Shown here: piece by piece, positions 9,704 through 18,312 of the stretch
How the letters are laid out: each line of letters begins with the position of its first letter
Position numbering within the stretch: the stretch's first letter is position 1
Source: CAVTQY01 sp963736975
GTDB taxonomy: Bacteria; Pseudomonadota; Alphaproteobacteria; Acetobacterales; Acetobacteraceae
Assembly: GCA_963736975.1 (NCBI GenBank)
Contig: CAVTQY010000001.1
Coordinates: 3,410,001 to 3,474,000, forward strand
Direction: 5' to 3'
DNA length: 64,000 nt
Position numbers and translations under genes: made by a program
The notes under the pieces: generated by a model
Databases searched by the model: none
What the model was told of the DNA's origin: nothing
Seen by the model: the letters and a program-made list of their open reading frames with translations, nothing else

Positions 9704-9716
9704 GCGGAGCAAAGCT

Positions 9717-10652
9717 ATGAGCAGCAAGATTGCGCATTGGGCATTGGGCGCGATCGGCGGCGCCGCACTCATAAGCGGCGTGTATGCGGCGGCGCCAGTG
9801 CAGCGGACCTACCCCTCGGCGGACGACGCGGCTGCGGCGCTGGTGCAGGCAGCGCGCACCGCCGACACGGCCGCACTGCGCGCGATTCTTGGTTCGGGTA
9901 GCGAGAATCTGATCAACTCCGGTGACCGGATCGCCGACCAGCAGGCGCTGAAACGCTTCGTCGAAGCGTATGACCAGAAGCACGCGCTGGTAGCCGAGGG
10001 CCCTGCGCGCATGGTGCTGGATGTCGGTCCGAACGACTGGCCGTTGCCCATCCCGATCGTGCAGCAGGGCACGAGCTGGCGGTTCGACTCCCAGGAGGGC
10101 GCACAGGAAATCATCGACCGCCGCATCGGCCGGAATGAGCTGGCCGCGATCCGCGTTGCGCTGACTTATGTCGATGCCCAACGCGACTATTTCGAGCGAA
10201 TGAAACAAGCGACCGGAACCGGCTTCTACGCCCAACGGCTGGTGAGTACGCCCGGCCGGCACGACGGCCTGTTCTGGCCGGCGGCCGGCGACGAGCCCGA
10301 AAGCCCGTTCGGGCCGTTGGTCGCCCAGGCCCAGAATGAGGGCTATCCGGGCGAAATGGTCGCCGGCAAACCACGCCCTTACCAGGGCTACTACTTCCGT
10401 ATCCTAAAGGCGCAAGGGTCCGACGCGCCGGGTGGCGCCAAGGACTACGTACAGGCAGGCCGGATGACCGGCGGCTTTGCGCTGATCGCCTGGCCGGCAA
10501 GCTTCGGTGCGTCGGGCATCATGACGTTTCAGGTGAACCAGGATGGCGTGGTGTATCAGAAAGATCTTGGCCCGGAGACCGCCTCTCTCGAGGCCGCAAT
10601 CCTGCGGTTCGATCCCGATCTGAGCTGGGCGCGCGTGGATCTCGCCCAGTAG
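9717..10652 (+). CDS. DUF2950 family exported protein
   Basis: A 311-residue secreted protein with an N-terminal hydrophobic segment (KIAHWALGAIGGAALISGVYAAA). The conserved DUF2950 body includes YPSADDAAAALVQA, FDSQEGAQEIIDRRIGRNEL, YVDAQRDYF, PYQGYYFRIL and a final FDPDLSWARV. The ATG at 9717 is 13 bases after the DUF3300 stop and follows a GAGCGGAG Shine-Dalgarno-like stretch, so the pair is one transcript. The function is not established. Confidence 0.88.
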   Translation: MSSKIAHWALGAIGGAALISGVYAAAPVQRTYPSADDAAAALVQAARTADTAALRAILGSGSENLINSGDRIADQQALKRFVEAYDQKHALVAEGPARMVLDVGPNDWPLPIPIVQQGTSWRFDSQEGAQEIIDRRIGRNELAAIRVALTYVDAQRDYFERMKQATGTGFYAQRLVSTPGRHDGLFWPAAGDEPESPFGPLVAQAQNEGYPGEMVAGKPRPYQGYYFRILKAQGSDAPGGAKDYVQAGRMTGGFALIAWPASFGASGIMTFQVNQDGVVYQKDLGPETASLEAAILRFDPDLSWARVDLAQ

Positions 10653-10656
10653 TAGG

Positions 10657-11282
10657 TCACAGACTGCCCAACCACACCGGATACGATTTGGAGTCCTCCA
10701 GCCGGAGCGGAACAGGCAAGCGACCCTCCCTGAATAAGGACCCCGCCGTGCGTAGCAAGGCGGTCTCCAGGGCCTCGCGCGGCCCGAACGACTCCAGCGC
10801 CAACGTCCACCAGCGACGCGAGCGGAACGTGATGGATGCCAGTTCCACTGTGCAGCCAGCATCCGCCCGCACCTCTCCACCCCCCTCGCGCGGCGCGCCA
10901 GTGTCGAGCGAAAAGCTCCGGCTCCAGCGGGTCTTGCCGATGACGGCTGTCGGCGCATCCTTGCGCAGCGCCTGTCCGAACGGCACGACCTCCGTGCCGC
11001 GCAACGTCCACTTGATCCAGCAATCGAGCAGACCGACCGCCGATTCCTCCAAAACGATCGGGCGCGGCGCCACTCGCAGCGCCTTATCTCGAACGTGCCT
11101 TTGCCCTGTTCGTCGGCACCGCGCAGCTTCACGCCTACGGTCTGACAATCCGCGAGCAACAGATACTCGTCTTGGCGGGTCTCCGGCTCTCGGCAAGCCG
11201 TCCCTTGGCAGAACCAGTTCGCAAGCTCGGATGGCAGCCAGCCTTCAACAAACCATCTGAGTTCAGCGCTCTCCACCAGCAT
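10657..11282 (-). pseudogene. Conserved hypothetical gene, split by one frameshift
   Basis: The first 66 or so codons (start MLVESAELRWFVEGWLPSEL) run in one frame to about base 11090. The rest (KALRVAPRPIVLEESAVG to SKSYPVWLGSL) continues in another frame, so one base appears missing or two extra. Joined, it is a protein of about 208 residues with ExRWF, YLLL..VGVKLR, KWT and WWTLALESFG elements, which suggest a CYTH-like triphosphate-binding barrel; this is only an impression. It overlaps the end of the cupin gene and closes the MarR-RLP-cupin operon. Confidence 0.6.
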
Positions 11283-11763
11283 CGGAGGGCTCCCGCACGC
11301 CGCTCCGCAGGAACGCGCGGACCCCGGGTTTGGCTGCCAGCACCGCCAACTGATGCGCGTCTGGAAGCTGCGGCCGGTCGCGGGTGGCATTGACCATGCA
11401 CAGGAACCCGAGCGGCTCGCCCCGGTTGGCGCGGAACTGGTGCCAGCACCAGCCCGGAATCGTCACGAGGTCGAACGGCTTCACGTCCCTGACCTCCTCG
11501 CCGAGCAGGCATTGCCCATGCCCGCGCAGGATCATCACAGCATGCATGTGCTCGTGCCGCTCCAGCGTGGAATACCCGCCTTCCGCCATTTCGAAATAGC
11601 GCAGCTCACAGCCGAGCGCGGCCTCCGCGAATAGCACCTGACGCGAGATCGACCGGAACGGGGCGGCGTCGTCCTCCTTGTAAGGCTGGCGCGGAACATC
11701 ATCCCATTCGTAGCCGTGCTGGAAGGGGCGCAGCCGGGCGGGCGCGGTCGTGTCAGAGGTCAT
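11263..11763 (-). CDS. Cupin-domain protein
   Basis: A 166-residue single-cupin protein. Cupin motif 1 is HEHMHAVMILRGHGQCLLGEE, with metal-ligand candidates H-x-H-x3-H; motif 2 is PFDLVTIPGWCWHQFRA. The N-terminus contains PFQHGYEWDDVPRQPYKEDD. The start overlaps the RuBisCO-like gene stop (ATGA), so the two are co-translated. Cupins of this form bind a divalent metal and a small acid or sugar; here a role on the same metabolite as the RuBisCO-like enzyme is inferred from context only. Confidence 0.82.
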   Translation of the reverse strand: MTSDTTAPARLRPFQHGYEWDDVPRQPYKEDDAAPFRSISRQVLFAEAALGCELRYFEMAEGGYSTLERHEHMHAVMILRGHGQCLLGEEVRDVKPFDLVTIPGWCWHQFRANRGEPLGFLCMVNATRDRPQLPDAHQLAVLAAKPGVRAFLRSGVREPSDAGGER

Positions 11764-12857
11764 CGATCCTGCCTGTATGGGTGGGTCGCGACGGCGCGCA
11801 CGAACGCGGCGGCGGCCTCGGTCAGGCCTTCGCGCGCGGCCAGCAGGCTGCCGCCGATCAGCAACATCGCGTCAGGCCCGTAGAAATCAAGCATCTCCCG
11901 CACGCGCGAGAGGCCCATGCCCCCCGCCGGTACCGGCAACGCGGCGCGCAACCCCGGAGCCGGTTCGCGAGCCGCCCGCGCAAGCTGTCGGCAGAGGACG
12001 GGCGTGTAGCCGAAGCGCCCGCCGTGATTGGGAAAGATCACGGCGTCCGCGCCGATCAGCGGAAACAGCCGGCCGATCAGCAGATCCGGCGCGATGCGCG
12101 CAGCACCGCCCATGGTCGGATGCGCCATGAAGGCGATATTCGGGAATTCGCGCACCAATGTCTGCATAGTGGCGAAGCCGGCGATCATCGGCGCGATCAG
12201 CACCGTATCGACGCCGGCCCCGCGTGCCAGAGCGAGCTGCCCGCGCATCGTCTGCAAATCGCCGGAGAGGCTCGGCACGTATCGTGAATGGCCGGCGTGG
12301 CGGACCGCTTCGGCACAGACCGGCACGCGCGCGGCGAACGGCGCATAATTCTGATCGGCAAGGCCGTGATCGTCCTTCACGAAATCGACGCCGCCCGCAG
12401 CAAAGCGTGTGGCAAGGTCCGCCAGTCGCGCCGGGGAAAGTCCTTGCGGTTTCAGTGCCGAGCAGGTCAGTGCGCGGTCATGCACGCCGCTGCGCTCCCT
12501 GAACCCGGCGATCCCGTGCCGCGGGCCCCCGAAACCGGCCGCCATGTCGCGCGGCACCGCCAGGTCAATCAGGGCGACGTCGTCCTGCAGCGAGGTGTTG
12601 CCGAAAATCATGTTCAGCAACTGGCCGGCGTCCGTGCCGATCGTCGTGGCCCCGAGCGCGATGCGCGCGTCGAACCAGCCGCCGCCGCGATCCGCGATGC
12701 TTTCGACCCGCCCGACGATGTCGCGCAACACCTCCGGCGCGTCGATGGCATCGAGCGGCATCTCCACGCTCTGCTCCACGGCGATCGCCAAGGCCCGCGT
12801 CTCGACCGAAGACGCGTCCGCGCGCAGTCGGTACGTGGCGTACAAGCGCTCGTTCAT
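11760..12857 (-). CDS. RuBisCO-like protein (form IV type)
   Basis: A 365-residue member of the RuBisCO large-chain fold. The motif equivalents are K136 (ALKPQGLSP, cf. Lys175), K161-D162-D163 (DFVKDDHG, cf. carbamylated Lys201 and Asp203) and H246 (MAHPTMGG, cf. His294). The Glu204 equivalent is H164, and the loop-6 Lys334 region reads FPNHGGRFGY with no lysine, so CO2 fixation is not expected. RuBisCO-like proteins catalyse enolisation, isomerisation or decarboxylation of sugar phosphates or thio-sugars. It sits between a MarR gene and a cupin with 4-base overlaps on both sides. The substrate is unknown. Confidence 0.88.
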   Translation of the reverse strand: MNERLYATYRLRADASSVETRALAIAVEQSVEMPLDAIDAPEVLRDIVGRVESIADRGGGWFDARIALGATTIGTDAGQLLNMIFGNTSLQDDVALIDLAVPRDMAAGFGGPRHGIAGFRERSGVHDRALTCSALKPQGLSPARLADLATRFAAGGVDFVKDDHGLADQNYAPFAARVPVCAEAVRHAGHSRYVPSLSGDLQTMRGQLALARGAGVDTVLIAPMIAGFATMQTLVREFPNIAFMAHPTMGGAARIAPDLLIGRLFPLIGADAVIFPNHGGRFGYTPVLCRQLARAAREPAPGLRAALPVPAGGMGLSRVREMLDFYGPDAMLLIGGSLLAAREGLTEAAAAFVRAVATHPYRQDR

Positions 12858-13279
12858 GCAAATTGCCTCTGCCCGACGCGGTCGAGGATGTCGAGCAGGG
12901 CGGGACGCAGGCGGTGCAGTTCCTCCAGGTGAATTGCCGAGAGCCCGGCGAGGGTGTCTTCCGCGGCTCCCGTCAGGCTGAGATGCACTCGGCGCCGATC
13001 CTGGGGATCGTGCGTCCGCTCTACCAATCGGGCTTCCACAAGACGGTCCACCAGTTCGACCGCGCTGTGCGGCTGGATGCGCAGGCGCTCGGCGAGTTCT
13101 CCGACTGTGGGCAAGGCGTCCTTCGGTGCGGCCTTCATGGCGAGCAGGGCCTGGTGCTGGCGCGCGGTCAGTCCGGCGCTCCGCGCCGCCGACTGGCTGA
13201 ATTCCAGGAAGCAGCGCAGCAGGTATCGAAATTCGGCAAGCGTTCGATACTCCTGCTGGCCGAGACGTGGCTTGCGCAT
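12854..13279 (-). CDS. MarR-family transcriptional regulator
   Basis: A 141-residue winged-helix repressor-type protein. The N-terminal dimer helix is EYRTLAEFRYLLRCFLEFS, the recognition helix region LPTVGELAERLRIQPHSAVE, and the wing HDPQDRRRVHLSLT. The ATG at 13279 is used because the family starts there. It overlaps the RuBisCO-like gene start (ATGA), making it the first gene of that operon, and it diverges from the CLC channel gene across a 51-base gap holding palindromes that are good operator candidates. Confidence 0.88.
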   Translation of the reverse strand: MRKPRLGQQEYRTLAEFRYLLRCFLEFSQSAARSAGLTARQHQALLAMKAAPKDALPTVGELAERLRIQPHSAVELVDRLVEARLVERTHDPQDRRRVHLSLTGAAEDTLAGLSAIHLEELHRLRPALLDILDRVGQRQFA

Positions 13280-13293
13280 GGGGTGTGGTCCTA

Positions 13294-13320
13294 TATGTCG
13301 TGACACGATATATTCACGAC
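13294..13320. promoter_or_regulatory. Probable MarR operator
   Basis: In the gap between the marR-like gene and the CLC gene lies an imperfect 19-base palindrome at 13294-13312 (TATGTCGTGACACGATATA, 16 of 19 positions symmetric). It overlaps a perfect 7-base inverted repeat, GTCGTGA-N10-TCACGAC, at 13297-13320. Symmetric AT-edged 16-20 base sites in a divergent promoter are typical of MarR autoregulation. Binding is inferred. Confidence 0.6.
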
Positions 13321-13330
13321 AGAGAAGATA

Positions 13331-15142
13331 ATGGAGATGAGGAGAATCGCAGCCCCAGCGGCGGACGCGGGTGCGGCCGGTCGCGCGCCCGCCGAAGGAA
13401 TCCGGCATCTGGGGGATTTCACCACCAGCCCGCGGGTGCTGGTGATCACGGCAATCGCGGTGCTGGTGGGCACGGGCGGCGTGATTGCCGGGGTGGTCCT
13501 GCTGAACCTGATCCGACTGGTGACGAACCTCGCGTTTTTCGGCGCCTGGACACTGGCCAATCTGAAGATCGGCCGGTCCCCGCTGGGCGTGGCAACTGTG
13601 GTCGTGCCGGTGGCGGGCTCGCTGATCGTCGGGCTGATGGCGCGCTACGGCAGCGAGAAGATCCGCGGCCACGGCATTCCTGAAGCGATCGAGGCAATCC
13701 TGCTCGGGCGCAGCCGGCTGGACGTGAAAGTGGCGATCCTGAAACCGCTCTCTTCGGCGATCGCCATCGGCACGGGCGGACCCTTCGGCGCCGAAGGACC
13801 GATCATCATGACGGGCGGAGCGATCGGCTCGCTAATCGCGCAGGCCCTCCCGGTGAGCGATGTGGAGCGCAAGACGCTGCTGGTGGCAGGCGCGGCGGCC
13901 GGCATGACCACAGTGTTCGGCACGCCGATCGCAGCGATCATGCTGGCTGTCGAGCTGCTGCTGTTCGAATGGACCCCGCGCAGCTTCGTGCCGGTGGCCG
14001 CCGCGGCAATCATCGCCGAGGTGGAGCGTGGCTGGATCGGGCTGCCCTCGCCCTTGTTTCCATTCGCCGGCGGGATGGCAACATCCGCGCTGGCGCTGGG
14101 GTGCTGGCTGGCTGTTGGCCTGCTCTCCGGGCTGCTGTCCGGCGTGCTGACGCAATTGGTCTATGCCTGCGAGGACGGTTTCCTGAAACTGCCGATCCAC
14201 TGGATGTGGTGGCCGATGCTGGGCGGGCTGGTGGTGGGTGTCGGTGGACTGATCGATCCCCGCGCGCTCTCGGTAGGCTACGACAACATCGCCTTGATGC
14301 TGGCTGGCGCGATTCCGCCGCTTAGCGCCGTGCGGCTGCTGGCGGTGAAGGCAGTGATCTGGTCGGTGGCGCTGGGATCGGGCACCTCGGGCGGCGTGCT
14401 GGCGCCATTACTGATCATCGGCGGCTGCATGGGCGCGGGATTGGCGCATGTGCTGCCCGCAGCCAGCCCGGGATTCTGGCCCTTGCTGGCGATGTGCGCG
14501 ACCATGGGCGGAACGATGCGTTCGCCGTTGACCGCGACTTTCTTCGCGGTAGAGCTGACCGGCAACACGCACGTGCTGCTGCCCTTGGTGGCGGCCTGCG
14601 TGACGGCGCATTTGGTGACCGTGCTGCTGATGCGCCGCTCGATCCTGACGGAGAAGGTGGCAAGGCGAGGGCATCACCTGGCGCGGGAGTATCGGGTCGA
14701 TCCATTCACTTTGACGCGGGTGCGGGAAGTGATGGTGACGAAAGTAGAGACCCTGCCGGAGAGCATGACGCTGCATCAGATGGCGGCGTTTCTGGCCAAT
14801 CCGGCGACCAGGCATCCGAGCTTTCCCGTGGTGGACCCGGAAGGGCGTGTGCTGGGGATTGTCGATCCGCCTTCGGTGCTGAATTGGCGGCGGAGCGGGA
14901 AGGCGCGCGGTGCGACCGCGCGGGAGTTGCTGGAGAGCGAGAAACTGACGGTGGCGTATCCGGATGAATATCTCGATGCTGTGATGGACCGGATGATGAC
15001 CGCTAATGTGGCACATCTTCCTGTGGTCTCACGAGAAGATGCGCGGCTGGTCGGATATCTCGGATGGCGGGACTTGCTGGCAGTGCGGACGCGGCTGCAA
15101 GCGGAGGAACGGCAACGCGTGGTCTTCTTCAGGGTTCGTTAG
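13331..15142 (+). CDS. CLC-family chloride channel/antiporter with CBS domains
   Basis: A 603-residue membrane protein. The CLC core of about 430 residues includes the ion-path motif GTGGPFGAEGPIIMTGGAIG, with the gating glutamate in GAEGP, then GMTTVFGTPIAAIMLAVELL and LGSGTSGGVLAPLLIIGG. The C-terminus carries two CBS repeats (REVMVTKVETLPESMTLHQM; PDEYLDAVMDRMMTANVAHL) that bind adenine nucleotides. It diverges from the MarR-RLP operon and ends before a hairpin terminator. Confidence 0.92.
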   Translation: MEMRRIAAPAADAGAAGRAPAEGIRHLGDFTTSPRVLVITAIAVLVGTGGVIAGVVLLNLIRLVTNLAFFGAWTLANLKIGRSPLGVATVVVPVAGSLIVGLMARYGSEKIRGHGIPEAIEAILLGRSRLDVKVAILKPLSSAIAIGTGGPFGAEGPIIMTGGAIGSLIAQALPVSDVERKTLLVAGAAAGMTTVFGTPIAAIMLAVELLLFEWTPRSFVPVAAAAIIAEVERGWIGLPSPLFPFAGGMATSALALGCWLAVGLLSGLLSGVLTQLVYACEDGFLKLPIHWMWWPMLGGLVVGVGGLIDPRALSVGYDNIALMLAGAIPPLSAVRLLAVKAVIWSVALGSGTSGGVLAPLLIIGGCMGAGLAHVLPAASPGFWPLLAMCATMGGTMRSPLTATFFAVELTGNTHVLLPLVAACVTAHLVTVLLMRRSILTEKVARRGHHLAREYRVDPFTLTRVREVMVTKVETLPESMTLHQMAAFLANPATRHPSFPVVDPEGRVLGIVDPPSVLNWRRSGKARGATARELLESEKLTVAYPDEYLDAVMDRMMTANVAHLPVVSREDARLVGYLGWRDLLAVRTRLQAEERQRVVFFRVR

Positions 15143-15167
15143 GGGGTTGAGCGCAGGGGTGGACCTC

Positions 15168-15190
15168 ATGGCCGGGCTTTGCCCGGCCAT
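15168..15190 (+). terminator. Hairpin terminator after the CLC gene
   Basis: A perfect 10-base stem, ATGGCCGGGC-TTT-GCCCGGCCAT, followed by TCTCTCATGTTTACTTT. It lies 25 bases after the CLC stop codon and also faces the convergent lipocalin-like gene. Confidence 0.75.
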
Positions 15191-15242
15191 CTCTCATGTT
15201 TACTTTATGCCGTCGGCAACAACCGCCTCAGTTTCTCAAGCT

Positions 15243-16496
15243 CTAGCCGAAGCCCTTTCTGAGCGTGCCAACCGTAATATGCGGCCACCCCAGATTGACG
15301 AACGTACCCGGCAACAGGCTTCTGATCGGAAAGTTCAGCGTGACCATCTGCGCATACTGAAGCTGCATGAACGAGTGGCCGTGATGTTTGTGTGTCACCT
15401 TTTCGATCCAGAACGTAGCATAGATCACCGCGGTCTGCGCATTTCCCGTTGGCGGTGGTGGCGGCTGGGCATCAAACAAGAACAGGATGTTCTCGGCGCC
15501 TCCGTTGAAGCTCGGCAGCGACACTGGGACGGTAGCCCCGGTGATGCTACTGTTCGGAGTGGCGAAGAAATCGATTTCCGTTTGCGAGGCGACGTTCAAC
15601 ACCGTCCCTTCGAAGGTGTAGCCGTCCTTCACCTGTCTATCGATCACCTGCTGGAGGACGATGATCGGATCGTTCACCATTGCCTGCGTTATGCCCGATG
15701 CCGCGAGAGTTGGCTCCGACGTGTCCAGCGGTGTTCGCGGGTTGGTCGGACTGTCCGGCACGGACAGGTTGTACTCGTTGAAAAGCGTGACGATACCCGG
15801 ATTCGCCGCAGAGGTCGCTGCCTGAGAGGAACCGGCTGCGCTGAAGACTGGCGGCGCGGTGGCCGGCACGGTGGGCGGTGCGGCAATCGGTGTGCTGTTG
15901 AACGAGAGAAACTTCGAGCCATGAGGCGCGGCACCCGGAAGTCCCAAAGTCGGCGGACCCGAGAAATGCGCGGCGAGCCTTTGCACGAGGATCGCGTTGC
16001 CATGTGGGATCGAGCCCATCCGCGCGATCAGGTCCTCGCCGTGCGGCGCACTCTCGGGCGGCGCGGTCGTGTTGGGTTGCCGGACCCATATTCCGGGCTC
16101 GATGTGGAGCGCTCCCCCGGTGGGAAGATCCGTGATCTTTTGCAAATAAGTGAGCCCGTATAGTTCTATATCGTCCTGCCCAAAACCGCGATTCGGGATC
16201 GAGGAGCCGATCGGGTCGAATTTCAGGTGCTCCCGTGTCCTGTTCAGTTGCAGGTAGAGGTCCTGGTGATAGTGAAAAGCTGGTCGCGCGATCAGGTTAA
16301 ATCCTTCCCCCTCCCAAGTGCCTGCAAGATCTTTCAAAAGTCCCAGATGATCGGAAATGTTGGCTGGACTGAACCGAATCGACGGCTTCAAGGGACCGAT
16401 TTTTTGGTCCAATACGCGAAGGTTTGGTGGCGCCTCTGCAGATACATTCCATTCGGGCGCACGCCGCTCCACGACTTTCCCCCCATAGGCAGCCAT
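15243..16496 (-). CDS. Lipocalin/nitrobindin-like hypothetical protein
   Basis: A 417-residue protein without an obvious signal peptide. The segment LKDLAGTWEGEGFNLIARP resembles the GTWxGxG entry motif of heme-binding or lipocalin-like beta-barrels, and VIYATFWIEKVT plus SFMQLQYAQMV look like later strands of the same fold. The centre is Pro/Ala/Ser-rich. Similar long proteins are annotated 'heme-binding' in databases, but no heme ligand can be placed with confidence. A GAAGGAGG ribosome site precedes the ATG at 16496. It stands alone. Confidence 0.65.
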   Translation of the reverse strand: MAAYGGKVVERRAPEWNVSAEAPPNLRVLDQKIGPLKPSIRFSPANISDHLGLLKDLAGTWEGEGFNLIARPAFHYHQDLYLQLNRTREHLKFDPIGSSIPNRGFGQDDIELYGLTYLQKITDLPTGGALHIEPGIWVRQPNTTAPPESAPHGEDLIARMGSIPHGNAILVQRLAAHFSGPPTLGLPGAAPHGSKFLSFNSTPIAAPPTVPATAPPVFSAAGSSQAATSAANPGIVTLFNEYNLSVPDSPTNPRTPLDTSEPTLAASGITQAMVNDPIIVLQQVIDRQVKDGYTFEGTVLNVASQTEIDFFATPNSSITGATVPVSLPSFNGGAENILFLFDAQPPPPPTGNAQTAVIYATFWIEKVTHKHHGHSFMQLQYAQMVTLNFPIRSLLPGTFVNLGWPHITVGTLRKGFG

Positions 16497-17225
16497 AGCT
16501 TCCTCCTTCAGTTCATTTTATACCCAGTAGTGCCGAGAGCCTCCTCGAACTTTGGAAGTCCTGTGTTAAGCACCCTCCCTTTTGGGGACATCTCTCCGTG
16601 GGATTTGCGCTTTAGCATATCCGCTTGCCCGAAATCCAGTGTTTTTTCTTGCAAACGATCTAAACTGCATCGAATCAATTGATCTGGAATTCCATAGTGG
16701 AAGGGGCCGTCTAAGTTTCGCCGCAGGTCCGCCGTTAGACTCGGATTGACTGCCGCGCCCGGCGCCGCCGACCCTGGCGGAAAACAGCTTCTTCAAAAAA
16801 GGTTCGGCCTCGAAAGATCAGAATGCGGTCGGACCTATCTAGTATCTCTCGTAATCGGCTTCTGCAAGCAATACAACTACCTTTGCTACTGACCCTCGTA
16901 AGTGGCACAGACCGCCAACGGCCGGCGAAAGGTCTCGCGTCATCCACCTCGTATACTGTGAGGCAACATTCCGGGACCGCACGATGAGTGGTCCGGCGGA
17001 CATTCGCCATGCCGCGCGAGCACTCAGACCTTCAACAACTCCTCATCATCTCTGAATCGCAATACACAGCATTGTGACGCTCGCAGAACCCTCTCTCACG
17101 ATCTCGTGCACCTGCGACCGGGCGGCTCCTCGTAGGCTAAATCACACGGTTCATCTGCCCCTCCGGCAACGTGTGACCCGGGGCGGCAATGCGGCTGTTG
17201 ACCAAAGCTGCAGGAGGAGCGTCCG
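16497..17225. other. Intergenic region upstream of the hydrogenase operon
   Basis: About 730 bases with no convincing gene. It must hold the promoter for the plus-strand hydrogenase operon and that of the minus-strand lipocalin-like gene. A GCAGGAGGAG ribosome site (17210-17219) precedes hhyS. A TGGCAC at 16902 is not followed by the TTGC of a sigma-54 promoter. No other clear regulatory palindrome was seen. Confidence 0.6.
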
Positions 17226-18287
<1,062 letters not shown>

Positions 18288-18312
18288 ACCGCCGGAAACG
18301 GGAGTAAACACC

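Noticed and set aside
11760..12857. True carbon-fixing RuBisCO
   Set aside because: The metal-binding Glu is replaced by His, the loop-6 Lys is missing, and no small subunit or phosphoribulokinase is present.
16566..16796. Small minus-strand gene in the 16.5-17.2 kb gap
   Set aside because: Arg/Ser-rich composition, no ribosome site and no recognisable family.
16895..16920. TGGCAC as part of a sigma-54 (-24/-12) promoter for hhyS
   Set aside because: The -12 element TTGC is missing at the correct spacing (GCCA is present), and the site is more than 300 bases from hhyS.
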